From assembly GCA_900540545.1 (NCBI GenBank), contig UQGJ01000070.1:1-13536 (forward strand): a DNA stretch of 13,536 nt, written 5' to 3'. Positions 1-7,340 of this stretch are shown piece by piece (position 1 is the first letter of the stretch; the number at the start of each line of letters is the position of its first letter). The notes below the pieces were generated by a model. It saw only the letters and a list, made by a program, of their open reading frames with translations, did no database searches and was not told where the DNA came from. This DNA comes from an uncultured Eubacteriales bacterium (GTDB taxonomy: Bacteria > Bacillota > Clostridia > Oscillospirales > Oscillospiraceae). A program made the position numbers and the translations under genes.

Positions 1-54
1 CTCCATCAGGGTCACCGTCGGGTTCAGAGCGCGCTTGCGGATGATTTTGGACAT
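1..54 (-). CDS. Partial 5' end of a probable ferredoxin-NADP reductase / PyrK-like subunit (NfnA type)
   Basis: Only the first 18 codons are inside the window; the rest lies beyond the left edge. The reading is MSKIIRKRALNPTVTLME. The K-x-x-LNPTVTLME pattern is the usual opening of the FAD/NAD-binding subunit family that includes NfnA, SudB and dihydroorotate dehydrogenase electron-transfer subunits. An AGGAG lies about 12 bases upstream of the ATG, which is a little far but usable. If it is NfnA, it would work with NfnB to make NADPH from NADH and reduced ferredoxin, which would be useful to the NADPH-type reductase just upstream. A terminator separates it from that gene. The call rests on a short conserved N-terminus, so the exact family member cannot be fixed. 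Confidence 0.5.
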   Translation of the reverse strand, partial: MSKIIRKRALNPTVTLME

Positions 55-74
55 GTGTGATGTCAACTCCTGTC

Positions 75-120
75 AAAACAATGCAAGGGCTTTGGCCGGA
101 GGACCAAAACCCTTGCATTG
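75..120 (-). terminator. Intrinsic terminator after the reductase gene
   Basis: An 11-bp perfect outer stem (79-89 with 110-120) continues, after one mismatch, into a 5-bp inner stem (91-95 with 104-108) around an 8-base loop. Read on the minus strand it is followed by TTTT (75-78). It sits 25 bases after the SDR stop codon and probably ends the catabolic operon. Readthrough would be needed to reach the partial gene at the left edge unless that gene has its own promoter, and I see no convincing one. Confidence 0.75.
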
Positions 121-145
121 CTTGGGATTGGGGAATCGGGAGGTC

Positions 146-928
146 TCAGCCCACGTTCGTCAGGCCGCCATCGGGATAGATGGTGGAGCCGGTGACAAAG
201 TCGGAGGCGGCGGAGGCCAGGAAGATAGCGGGGCCCTTGCAGTCCTCGGGATAGCCGATGCGCTTGGCGGGCATGGCGGCGGCGATGTTGTTCCGGGCGG
301 TCTCGTCGTCGGGCAGCATACCCACCATCATGGGAGTGTAGGTGATAGTGGGGCCGATGGCGTTGACCTGGATGTCGGGGCCCAGGTCGGAGGCGTATGC
401 CTTGGTGAGCATCTCCACTGCGCCCTTGGTGGCGCAGTAGCCCACGTTGCCCATCCCGCCGTTGCCCACGGCGCGGATGCCCCGGACGGAGGACAGGTTG
501 ATGATCTTGCCGTGGATGCCGTTGTCCTTGAAGTGCTTGCCGAAGTGCTTGCAGGTGAACATCATGGACTTCACGTTAGCTTCAAACATGGCGTCCCAGG
601 CGTCGGCGGGGAACTCGGTGCCGGGGAACTTCTTGTTGAAGCCCTGGGAGTTGACCAGGATGTCCACGCCGCCCATCTGCTGGATAGCGGCGGCCAGCAA
701 TGCCTCCACGTCGGCCTCCTTGGTGGCGTCGCCGGGATGGTAGAGCACGTCCAGGCCGGTGTTCTCCTTGATCTCCCGCTGGGCCCGCTGGAGGGAGTCC
801 ACCTTGCGGGAGGAGATCATCACCTGGGCGCCGGCCTCGGCCAGCCCCTCGGCGATGGCCTGACCGATACCGCCGGCGCCGCCGACCACGACGGCCTTCT
901 TGCCGGTCAAATCAAACAGATTGGTCAT
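146..928 (-). CDS. SDR-family oxidoreductase, probable phloroglucinol reductase
   Basis: This 260-residue protein has the length of a classical short-chain dehydrogenase. It has the dinucleotide-binding glycine motif GGAGGIG at 16-22, an N93-S-Q-G variant of the NNAG motif, Ser146/Ser147 and the active-site Y164-C-A-T-K168. Arg41 just after the second beta strand (ISSRK) fits NADPH rather than NADH. In the proposed pathway it reduces phloroglucinol to dihydrophloroglucinol in the cytoplasm, which dearomatises the ring before hydrolysis. Known phloroglucinol reductases are NADPH-dependent SDR enzymes. The start has AAAGGAAG eight bases upstream. It follows the cupin gene by 35 bases and is the last gene before the terminator. 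The family is clear from sequence; the substrate is inferred from the neighbouring hydrolase and lyase. By sequence alone it could equally be called a gluconate 5-dehydrogenase-like SDR. Confidence 0.78.
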   Translation of the reverse strand: MTNLFDLTGKKAVVVGGAGGIGQAIAEGLAEAGAQVMISSRKVDSLQRAQREIKENTGLDVLYHPGDATKEADVEALLAAAIQQMGGVDILVNSQGFNKKFPGTEFPADAWDAMFEANVKSMMFTCKHFGKHFKDNGIHGKIINLSSVRGIRAVGNGGMGNVGYCATKGAVEMLTKAYASDLGPDIQVNAIGPTITYTPMMVGMLPDDETARNNIAAAMPAKRIGYPEDCKGPAIFLASAASDFVTGSTIYPDGGLTNVG

Positions 929-963
929 AGGTATTACTTCCTTTCAGAATCGTATGAATTGGG

Positions 964-1317
964 TTATTTCTGCTCCGGGGGGACCAGGCAGACCAGCATC
1001 TGGCAGGTGACGGGGCCGTTGTTCTTGATGCCCTTTTTGGTGAAGGGCCCGCAGTGGAAGGAGTCGCCGGCGTGGAGGGTGGTCTTGGTGCCGTCCTCCA
1101 GCTCAATGTCCATCTCGCCCTCCACGACGTAATAGATGGACTCCAGGGGGTTGCCGCCGAACTCACAGCCGCCGCCGGGGAGGAAGTGGCTCAGGCCCAT
1201 GATCATCTTGCCGTCGTTCACGTCCTGGGGGTTGTGCAGACGGGTGGGGCGCATGTCGTAGTGGCCGGGGGCCTCATAGAAGGTGGCCTCGTCTTTGCGT
1301 ACGATCTTGTAGCTCAT
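964..1317 (-). CDS. Small single-domain cupin lacking the usual metal ligands
   Basis: This 117-residue protein has the length of a one-domain cupin. The beta-strand pattern and glycines of both cupin motifs are visible: PGGGCEFGG...ESIYYVVEGEMDIEL at about 47-73 and LHAGDSFHCGPF...GIKNNG at about 81-101. At the positions of the usual HxH...E ligands of motif 1 there are Gly54, Asn56 and Ser60. The motif 2 histidine is replaced by Lys95. Either it binds no metal or it uses other residues such as His88 or Cys89. AAAGGAAT lies eight bases before the ATG. It is the first gene after an internal promoter and is followed closely by the reductase, so a role with phloroglucinol or dihydrophloroglucinol (binding, tautomerisation or sensing) is plausible but unproven. 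I do not know a characterised function for it. Confidence 0.8.
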   Translation of the reverse strand: MSYKIVRKDEATFYEAPGHYDMRPTRLHNPQDVNDGKMIMGLSHFLPGGGCEFGGNPLESIYYVVEGEMDIELEDGTKTTLHAGDSFHCGPFTKKGIKNNGPVTCQMLVCLVPPEQK

Positions 1318-1393
1318 GGTGCAGGATTCCTTTCTATCGTTCAGTTTTGGATCACAGAGGGAGACGCCGTTTATCGTGATTTGTTCTACATTG

Positions 1394-1422
1394 ATTGTAC
1401 GGCCAACCCATAGTTTTGTGAA
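1394..1422 (-). promoter_or_regulatory. Sigma-A-like promoter upstream of the cupin-reductase pair
   Basis: On the minus strand TTCACA (1417-1422) and TACAAT (1394-1399) are separated by exactly 17 bases, each one mismatch from consensus. They lie in an AT-rich patch within the otherwise GC-rich 1318-1544 gap. The start would be near 1387, giving a leader of about 70 bases before the cupin ATG. No good terminator was found between the cleavage-enzyme gene and this site, so the pair may be transcribed both from here and by readthrough. Confidence 0.55.
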
Positions 1423-1544
1423 ATATCCATAAACGATAATAGTCGCCGATTTAATAAGCGGGGGCGATTACTGCGGAACCGGCGGATGTGGCAGGCGCCG
1501 CGGGCCAAAACCCGCCGTGTGTTGGGAAGAGGGAGGGGAAAAAA

Positions 1545-2438
1545 TCAGGCGATGCCCAGGTCCGCCCGGACCTTGCCGGCATCGAGGGGAGGAATGCCCA
1601 GCATCTGCCGGGCCTCGGCGGGGGTGGCGGGCTGGTTGCCGAAGGCCCGGACGGCGGCGGCCGCCCGCTCCACCAGCATCAGGTTGGTGGCCAGGACCTT
1701 TTGGCCGGTCTCGTCCACGCCGTAGACCACGTTGTCCTCCAGGCCCACCCGGATATGGCCCCCCAGGGCCAGGGCGGCGAACATGATGGGCAGATGGCCC
1801 TTGCCCACGCCGAAGGCGGACCAGGTGGACCCGGCGGGGATGCGGTTGACCAGGTAGAGCAGATTGTCCACCGTGGCGGGCATACCGCCCAGGACCCCCA
1901 GGCAGAACTGGAAGTGGCAGGGCGTGGGCAGATGGCCTTTTTTCACAAAGTAGTCCGCCACGCCCAGCATCCCGGCGTCGAAAATCTCCAGCTCCGGCTT
2001 GATGCCCCGCTCCATGTACACGTCGCCCAGCTCCTGGAGGAACTGGGGGGTGTTCATGAACACACCGCCGGGCATCCAGTTGAAGGAGCCGGCGTCATAG
2101 GAGCCCATCTCGATGCCGGGGACCTCCCGGTGGTGCTTCATCCGCTGGGCGTTGCCGGCGGGGTCGCCCCCGGAGACCCGGTTGTCCCCGGAGGAGGTGC
2201 AGTTGATGACCACGTCGCAGTCCTCGTGGGCGCGGATCAGGCGGATGGTCTCTAAAAACCGGGCCGGGTCCATGACGCCCAGGCCCTGGTCGTCCCGCAT
2301 GTGGAGGTGGACCACGGCGGCGCCCGCCTTCCAGCAGGCGTAAGCCTCGTCGGCGATCTGCCGGGGGGTCTCCGGGATTTTGTAGCCCGCGGGGGTGACC
2401 GCCCCGGTGAGGGCCGCAGTGATGATGGTCTTAGCCAT
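1545..2438 (-). CDS. BKACE-family beta-keto acid cleavage enzyme, probable triacetate acetoacetate-lyase
   Basis: This 297-residue protein opens with MAKTIITAALTGAVTP and contains the VVHLHMRD motif at 42-49. His44 and His46 are the zinc ligands of this TIM-barrel family, and GLEDN at 232-236 supplies Glu234. BKACE enzymes exchange acetyl-CoA with a beta-keto acid. Here the fitting reaction is triacetate (3,5-dioxohexanoate) plus acetyl-CoA giving acetoacetate and acetoacetyl-CoA. The chosen ATG has AAAGGAT about ten bases upstream. An open frame runs 74 codons further upstream, but it is arginine- and proline-rich, overlaps the preceding hydrolase gene and has no family similarity. The lysine-fermentation enzyme Kce and the dehydrocarnitine-cleaving enzymes belong to the same family. 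None of the lysine-pathway genes is nearby, and the ring-opening enzyme next door favours triacetate. Confidence 0.8.
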   Translation of the reverse strand: MAKTIITAALTGAVTPAGYKIPETPRQIADEAYACWKAGAAVVHLHMRDDQGLGVMDPARFLETIRLIRAHEDCDVVINCTSSGDNRVSGGDPAGNAQRMKHHREVPGIEMGSYDAGSFNWMPGGVFMNTPQFLQELGDVYMERGIKPELEIFDAGMLGVADYFVKKGHLPTPCHFQFCLGVLGGMPATVDNLLYLVNRIPAGSTWSAFGVGKGHLPIMFAALALGGHIRVGLEDNVVYGVDETGQKVLATNLMLVERAAAAVRAFGNQPATPAEARQMLGIPPLDAGKVRADLGIA

Positions 2439-2485
2439 AGATGATTCGATCCTTTCTGTCCCGTATCTGGCGCGGGGGCGGCAGC

Positions 2486-3511
2486 TTACTGCCCGTCGTC
2501 CTGCTTGGAGGGGCGATAGGGCTCGGTGGGCTTGGGCTCGTAGGGGTTTACCTCTTCCCCCGCCTCCACCTTCTTGAACCACTCCAGCGGCTGCTTGCGG
2601 AAGACGTCCCAGCTCTCCCGCGTGGGGGGCTGCTGCATGTGGGGGAAGGTATAGCGCCAATCGTTGGTGCGGCTGATGTACTTCTCGTCCTGCTGGGCGG
2701 AATCCTGGTCGCCCATGTCGCCGGCGGCGATGCGGAGGAGGGAGCCGTACTGCTCACTGACAGTGTGCAGCTTCAGGTCCTCCACCAGCAGCTTCTTCAG
2801 GGGCCGCTTGGCCAGGTTGGACATGATGGTGCGGTTCTCATAGGGCATGGTCTTCAGCATCCGGGCCAGCTCCCAGGCGCGGGGCATGACCTGGTCCTTG
2901 GGCACCACCTCGCTGACCATACCCCAGTCCAGCATCTGCTGGGCGGTCCACTGGCGGGCGGTCATCATGTAGTAGTTGCCCCGCTTGGTGCCAAAGTAGT
3001 GCTGGGCCATCAGGCCCATGCCGTCGCCGGGGACCAGGCCGCCGTGGGCGTGGGGGACCTCCATCCAGGTGTCGTCGGAGCAGATGGTGATGTCGCTGAG
3101 CATGGCGGAATCCCAGTGGAACCCGCTGCCGGGGATGGCGCCGATGGTGGGCACATCCAGATCGAATACCATGTTCTTAATGAGGTTGGTGTCGTCAAAA
3201 TACTGGTGCTGGAAGCGCTGGGTGGGCAGCTCGGAGTAGGTCTCCCAGCCGTTGGGGTCGGATTCGGTCATCCAGCTCTTGCCGATGTGGGTAAAGATGA
3301 TGATCTCGTTCTTCCAGTCCAGAGACAGGACGCGCACGAGCTGGCTGATGGCCCGGTGAGACATACCGCTGTGATGCATGGGTCCGTCCTTGGTCTTCCA
3401 GGTGACCTGGAGGATGCCGTCCTCCCGGTAGAGATCGGCAAAGTCCTTGAACCACTCCTTGTACTCCTCCAGCTCGGGCAGCTTAACGTAATCAGCCATC
3501 GGTTTTTCCAT
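2486..3511 (-). CDS. Crotonase-fold beta-diketone hydrolase, probable dihydrophloroglucinol cyclohydrolase
   Basis: This 341-residue protein aligns along residues ~25-262 with Rhodococcus 6-oxocamphor hydrolase, which cleaves a C-C bond in a cyclic beta-diketone by retro-Claisen chemistry. All five active-site residues I recall for that enzyme (His45, His122, His145, Asp154, Glu244) have counterparts: His52, His132, His154, Asp163 and Glu253. The GLVPGDG and MPRAWELAR blocks are nearly shared. It lacks the oxyanion-hole context of a CoA-dependent enoyl hydratase, so the substrate is probably a free diketone. Dihydrophloroglucinol (5-hydroxycyclohexane-1,3-dione) fits, giving 3-hydroxy-5-oxohexanoate. 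A C-terminal tail of about 80 residues (262-341, ending in a proline-rich charged stretch) is absent from the camphor enzyme. The start MEKPMADY has GGAGG seven bases upstream. It lies between the thiolase and cleavage-enzyme genes on the same strand. Confidence 0.82.
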   Translation of the reverse strand: MEKPMADYVKLPELEEYKEWFKDFADLYREDGILQVTWKTKDGPMHHSGMSHRAISQLVRVLSLDWKNEIIIFTHIGKSWMTESDPNGWETYSELPTQRFQHQYFDDTNLIKNMVFDLDVPTIGAIPGSGFHWDSAMLSDITICSDDTWMEVPHAHGGLVPGDGMGLMAQHYFGTKRGNYYMMTARQWTAQQMLDWGMVSEVVPKDQVMPRAWELARMLKTMPYENRTIMSNLAKRPLKKLLVEDLKLHTVSEQYGSLLRIAAGDMGDQDSAQQDEKYISRTNDWRYTFPHMQQPPTRESWDVFRKQPLEWFKKVEAGEEVNPYEPKPTEPYRPSKQDDGQ

Positions 3512-3570
3512 GATGATACCTCCAAAAAATAAAATAGGGATTGCGTGTCTATTCCGAAGGGGGACTCCCC

Positions 3571-4743
3571 TTACTCGGCTTTGAAAATGCCCGCCGCGCC
3601 CATACCGCCGGCAATGCACATGGTCACCAGGGCATATTTGCCGCCGGTGCGCTCCAGCTCGGCCAGGGCCTTGCAGGAGAGGATGGCCCCAGTGGCGCCC
3701 AGGGGGTGACCCAGAGCCATGGCACCGCCGTTGGGGTTCACCTTGGCGGGGTCCAAGCCCAGCTCCTTGACGCAGGGGCTCACCTGGGCGGCAAATGCCT
3801 CGTTCAGTTCGACCACATCCATGTCGGCCACGGTGAGGCCGGTCAGGTCCATGACCTTGGGCACGGCGTAGATGGGACCAAGGCCCATATAGCCGGGGGC
3901 CAGCCCCCCCACGGCGAAGCCCAGGAAGCTGGCGCTGGGAGCAAGCCCAAGGGCCTGGGCCTTACTCCGGGACATGAGGACCAGGAAAGCCGCCCCGTCG
4001 CTGGTCTGGGAGGAGGTGGCGGCGGTGACAAGGCCATCCTCCCGGAAGCAGGGCTTCATGGCGGAGAGCTTTTCCATGTCGGTGTCCCGGCGGACGCCCT
4101 GGTCCCGGTCAAAGGTGATGGGGGCCCCCTCGGCGTCCACGCCGGGGAGGGGAATGATCTGCGCGTCGAATCGGCCCTCATCCTGGGCGGCGGCGGCCTT
4201 CCGGTGGCTGGCGAGGGCCAGCTCGTCCATCTCCCGGCGTGTCACGCCGTACTTCAGGGCCACGTTCTCGGCGGTCTCGCCGTTGGAGATGTACTGGGCG
4301 GCGTCGTGCTCCAGCAGCCAGGGGTTCAAATCCCCGCTGCGGTCCAGGGTGATGGGCAGGGCGGTCATGGACTCCAGCCCTCCCGCCACGATGCAGTCGG
4401 CCTGCCCGGCCTCGATCTGCCAGGCGGCCAGGGCCACGGCCTGGAGGGAGGAGGAGCAGAAGCGGTCCACGGTGAGGCCGCAGGCGGTGTAAGGCAGTCC
4501 GGCCCGGGCGGCCACCAGCCGGGCCGGGTTCAGGCCCTGCTTGCCCTCGGGGATGGCGCAGCCCAGGATCACGTCCTCCACCAGGGCGGGGTCCAGTTGC
4601 GGGAGCTTTTCCATGACCCCCTTGAGAACCAGGCCCCCCAGGTCGATGGGGTGCATCTGGCGGAGGGCGCCCTTCTTGCCGGACCTTGCCACGGCGGAGC
4701 GGCCGTAGGCCACCACCACGGTGTTGGAAAGGGGTTTCGCCAT
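3571..4743 (-). CDS. atoB: Acetyl-CoA C-acetyltransferase (thiolase)
   Basis: This 390-residue protein is the normal length for a degradative or biosynthetic thiolase. The nucleophilic cysteine is Cys96 in DRFCSSS. The GGAMALGHPLGATGA block carries His346, and the second catalytic cysteine is Cys376 in VTMCIAGGMGAAG. It would split acetoacetyl-CoA with CoA into two acetyl-CoA, the last step of the proposed phloroglucinol pathway, and regenerate the acetyl-CoA used by the cleavage enzyme. Its ATG lies one base after the stop codon of the CoA-transferase beta gene, with GGAGG inside that gene's end, so translation is probably coupled. Substrate chain length is not certain from sequence; the C4 assignment comes from context. 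Confidence 0.85.
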   Translation of the reverse strand: MAKPLSNTVVVAYGRSAVARSGKKGALRQMHPIDLGGLVLKGVMEKLPQLDPALVEDVILGCAIPEGKQGLNPARLVAARAGLPYTACGLTVDRFCSSSLQAVALAAWQIEAGQADCIVAGGLESMTALPITLDRSGDLNPWLLEHDAAQYISNGETAENVALKYGVTRREMDELALASHRKAAAAQDEGRFDAQIIPLPGVDAEGAPITFDRDQGVRRDTDMEKLSAMKPCFREDGLVTAATSSQTSDGAAFLVLMSRSKAQALGLAPSASFLGFAVGGLAPGYMGLGPIYAVPKVMDLTGLTVADMDVVELNEAFAAQVSPCVKELGLDPAKVNPNGGAMALGHPLGATGAILSCKALAELERTGGKYALVTMCIAGGMGAAGIFKAE

Positions 4744-4744
4744 A

Positions 4745-5392
4745 TCAATCTTCCTCCATTTCTTTCAGGCCGGCGGCTATGTGCAGGGGCGGCTCCACCT
4801 TGGCCTGTATCTCCTCCGGGGTGTGGCCCCGGCGGACCTCCCGGAGGACCAGCCCCTCCCCCGTCACGTCGATGACGCACAGGTCGGTGACGATATGGTC
4901 CACGCAGGCCAGCCCCGTCAGGGGCAGCGTACACTGGTCCACCACCTTGGGCGAGCCGTCCTTGGCGGTGAGCTCCATGGCCACGATGACCTTTTTGGCC
5001 CCGTTGCACAGGTCCATGGCCCCGCCCATGCCGAAGGCCCGGCCGGGGGTGGCCCAGTTGGCCAGGTCCCCCCTGGCGGAGACCTGTAGGCCCCCCAGCA
5101 CGGTGGCGGCCATGCGCCCGCTGCGGATGACGCCGAAGGACATGGCCGTGTCGAAGGCAGAGGCCCCGGCCACGGGGATGAAGGGGACGCCGCCGGCGTT
5201 GTAGAACCGCTCGGTACGGTTCAGTCCGTCCGCCGTCTCCCCCACGCCGATCAGGCCGTTCTCCGTCTGAAACAGCACCCCCGGCACGGCGTAGTCCCCG
5301 CAGAGACTGGGGATGCCGATGCCCACGTTGACCACGTCCCCGGCCTGGAAGTAGGCCGCCGCCCGCCGGGCGATAAAATGTCGGTTATCCAT
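4745..5392 (-). CDS. atoA: Acetoacetate (butyrate-type) CoA-transferase, beta subunit
   Basis: This 215-residue protein has the length and motifs of the family I CoA-transferase beta subunit. GIGIPSLCGDY lies at 25-34 and TENG at 43-46, where Glu44 is the residue that forms the glutamyl-CoA thioester. It pairs with the alpha subunit encoded directly upstream, 16 bases away. In this locus it would activate the acetoacetate released by the BKACE enzyme to acetoacetyl-CoA, using acetyl-CoA or butyryl-CoA as donor and releasing acetate or butyrate. GGAGGGAGG precedes the ATG. Donor and acceptor preference cannot be read from the sequence. Confidence 0.85.
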   Translation of the reverse strand: MDNRHFIARRAAAYFQAGDVVNVGIGIPSLCGDYAVPGVLFQTENGLIGVGETADGLNRTERFYNAGGVPFIPVAGASAFDTAMSFGVIRSGRMAATVLGGLQVSARGDLANWATPGRAFGMGGAMDLCNGAKKVIVAMELTAKDGSPKVVDQCTLPLTGLACVDHIVTDLCVIDVTGEGLVLREVRRGHTPEEIQAKVEPPLHIAAGLKEMEED

Positions 5393-5408
5393 CTGTAAGC
5401 CTCCCTCC

Positions 5409-6059
5409 TTATGCCAGTATCATATCCACGAAGATGCCGGGCACCTTCACGTCGTCCACCCCAAGCTCCCCCAGGTCGCACAGGTGGTCGCACTCCACGA
5501 TGGACAGGTCCCCACAGGTGGCGATGACCGGGTGGGAGGCCCCGCCGGTGCCCCGGAAGGCCAGGTTTCCCATGGGGTCGGCCCGCCTGGCCCGGGTGAT
5601 GGCAACGTCGGCCCGCAGGGCGGGCTCCAGGAGGTAGTCCTCCCCGTCCACCGTGACCACCTGGCGGCGGTCCTGGACCACGGTGCCCAGGCCGGTTTTG
5701 GTGAGCACGCCCCCCAGCCCCAGGCCGCCGCAGCGGATGCGCTCGATGAAGCTGCCCATGGGGTTAAGCTCGATGTCTATCTCACCGGCCAGCATTTTGG
5801 CGGAGGTCTCCGGGTTGGTGCCGATGTGGGTGGTCACCATCCGGTCTACCACCCCGGCGTGGATAAGCCGGCCGATGTTCAGGTTTGGGTCGCTGGAGTC
5901 GATGGAATAGACGGTGAGGTGCCGCGCGCCGCTCTCCAGCACACATTCGATCAGCCGTCCGGGCATGTTCCGCCCGGCTTGGCCGCCGATGGCGATGGTC
6001 TGCCCGTCGTGGAAGCAGGCGATGATCTCTTCCATGGTTCTGACTTTGCTTGTCTCCAT
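5409..6059 (-). CDS. atoD: Acetoacetate (butyrate-type) CoA-transferase, alpha subunit
   Basis: This 216-residue protein is the usual length for the alpha subunit. It begins METSKVRTMEEI; the glycine-rich CoA-binding segment is IAIGGQAGRNMPGRLIE (about 22-38), and ELNPMGSFIERIR and the GVLTKTGLGT block follow. The glycine segment (GGQAGRNMPG) differs from the commoner GGFxGxGxP form, which may mark a subfamily. AAGGAG lies seven bases before the ATG. The frame stays open far upstream, but that stretch is arginine-, glycine- and proline-rich and overlaps the transporter gene, so it is not used. The transporter stop codon lies 11 bases upstream, and the beta subunit follows downstream. Confidence 0.85.
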   Translation of the reverse strand: METSKVRTMEEIIACFHDGQTIAIGGQAGRNMPGRLIECVLESGARHLTVYSIDSSDPNLNIGRLIHAGVVDRMVTTHIGTNPETSAKMLAGEIDIELNPMGSFIERIRCGGLGLGGVLTKTGLGTVVQDRRQVVTVDGEDYLLEPALRADVAITRARRADPMGNLAFRGTGGASHPVIATCGDLSIVECDHLCDLGELGVDDVKVPGIFVDMILA

Positions 6060-6070
6060 ATGGACGCTCC

Positions 6071-7309
6071 TTACTCCGATTTCGGTTTGATGAACCGGGA
6101 GAGGACCAGGCCCAGCAGCGCCAGGGCGGCGGCGGTGCAGAAGGCCCCGGTGTAGCTGCCCCCGGCGGCGGTTTTGAAGCTGACGGCCAGACTGGGGCCG
6201 ATGAGGCTGGCGATGCCGAACACCACATACATGACCCCATAGTTTTCCGTGATGTACCTGGGGCCGAACATCCGGGCGGTGAGCGGCGTGAGGACCGAGG
6301 CAAAGCCCCCGTAACAGGAGGCCGCCAGCCCCATACCGCAGAGCACCGCCGCCGGCTGGTCCACCGCCGCCAGGACGGCCATGGAGAGGATGCACAGGCA
6401 GAACACCACCGCCACCGTGCTGCGGATGCCCAGCCGGTCGGAGAGGCTTCCCCACACAAACCGCCCCGCCATATTGCAGGCGGCGAACACGCTGACGAAC
6501 ACGGCCGCCCGCTCCGGGGTGTAGTCCAGGACCTGCTGCAGGATGGGGGACGCCTGGCTGATCACGATGACGCCAGCCACCAGGCCGCAGGTGAATACCA
6601 CCACCATGAGGCAGAAGGTCCCCGTGCGCACCATCTGCCCCCGGCGCAGGCCCGTGGCCGCGGCGCTCCCCTCCCCTTCCTCCGGGCACATGAGCTGCCG
6701 GAACTCCTCCGGCGGCTCCCGGAGGAAGCAGAGGGCGCAGACCAGGATAACGGCCAGAAAGACCACGCCCAGCACCCGGAAGGCCGCGGCCAGGGAGAAG
6801 GCCCCGGTGAGCCGCACCGCCACCGGCGCCCAGAGGATGGCGCCGGAGCCGTAAGCGGCGGTGCCCAGCCCGGAGGCCATGCCAGACCGCTCCGGGAACA
6901 GCCGCACCACGTAGGCCATCATGCTGGGGTAGATGAAGCCGCAGCCCAGGCCGGAGAGGACGCCGTAGCACAGGTAGAGCTGCCAGACGGCGTTCATCAT
7001 CCCCGTGAGGAACAGCCCGCCGCCGAACAGGACGGCCCCGGCCATGACGCAGGTTCGGGTGCTCATGCGCCGAATCAGGCCCCCGAAGAAGAGGGGGGCC
7101 ATGGTGGAACAGACCACCGTGATGGTATAGGCCAGGGACACCTGAGTGTCCGGCCAGTGATAGGCGGCCACGATGGGATTTTGCAGCACGCTCCACGCAT
7201 AGCCGAAGCCGGCGCAGATACAGATCAGCAGGGCACCCAGCAGGGAGGCCCAACGGGCCTTCACAAAGGGGTGCTCCGCGGCAGGCAGAGCCTGGGACAT
7301 GTCGGTCAT
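6071..7309 (-). CDS. MFS transporter, oxalate/formate antiporter (OFA) type
   Basis: This 412-residue membrane protein has about twelve hydrophobic helices and a hydrophilic loop near 205-230 in the middle, as in the major facilitator superfamily. GFGYAWSVLQNPI in helix 1 and FGPRYITENYGVMYVVFG near residue 365 are typical of the OFA branch, whose members move small carboxylates, often by exchange. AAGGAG precedes the ATG. It lies 31 bases after the dehydrogenase gene and 11 before the CoA-transferase genes, so it belongs to this operon. It could import phloroglucinol or a related aromatic, or export acetate, butyrate or acetoacetate. The sequence does not decide between these. Confidence 0.8.
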   Translation of the reverse strand: MTDMSQALPAAEHPFVKARWASLLGALLICICAGFGYAWSVLQNPIVAAYHWPDTQVSLAYTITVVCSTMAPLFFGGLIRRMSTRTCVMAGAVLFGGGLFLTGMMNAVWQLYLCYGVLSGLGCGFIYPSMMAYVVRLFPERSGMASGLGTAAYGSGAILWAPVAVRLTGAFSLAAAFRVLGVVFLAVILVCALCFLREPPEEFRQLMCPEEGEGSAAATGLRRGQMVRTGTFCLMVVVFTCGLVAGVIVISQASPILQQVLDYTPERAAVFVSVFAACNMAGRFVWGSLSDRLGIRSTVAVVFCLCILSMAVLAAVDQPAAVLCGMGLAASCYGGFASVLTPLTARMFGPRYITENYGVMYVVFGIASLIGPSLAVSFKTAAGGSYTGAFCTAAALALLGLVLSRFIKPKSE

Positions 7310-7340
7310 GGTATCACTCTCCTTTTGACAAACCGGACCA

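Noticed and set aside
35..1132. Long plus-strand open frame opposite the reductase and cupin
   Set aside because: It is rich in Gly, His, Val and Ala, a typical mirror frame of GC-rich coding DNA. It has no domain and no ribosome site and lies opposite well-supported genes. The same applies to the long plus-strand frames at 1488-2255, 2441-3532, 3541-4875, 6050-7363 and 7353-8372, and to the minus-strand frame at 9137-11020.
1500..1515. Hairpin GCGGG/CCCGC after the BKACE gene
   Set aside because: Only five pairs and no T run follow on the minus strand. It is not convincing as a terminator.
2439..2660. 74-codon upstream extension of the BKACE gene
   Set aside because: The extension has low-complexity Arg/Gly/Pro composition and overlaps the hydrolase gene. 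The family N-terminus MAKTIITAALTGA begins exactly at the internal ATG, which has its own ribosome site.
6060..7253. Fusion of an upstream domain to the CoA-transferase alpha subunit
   Set aside because: The frame is open through the transporter gene, but its translation is low-complexity. The alpha subunit starts at METSKVRT with AAGGAG in front and gives the normal 216-residue length.
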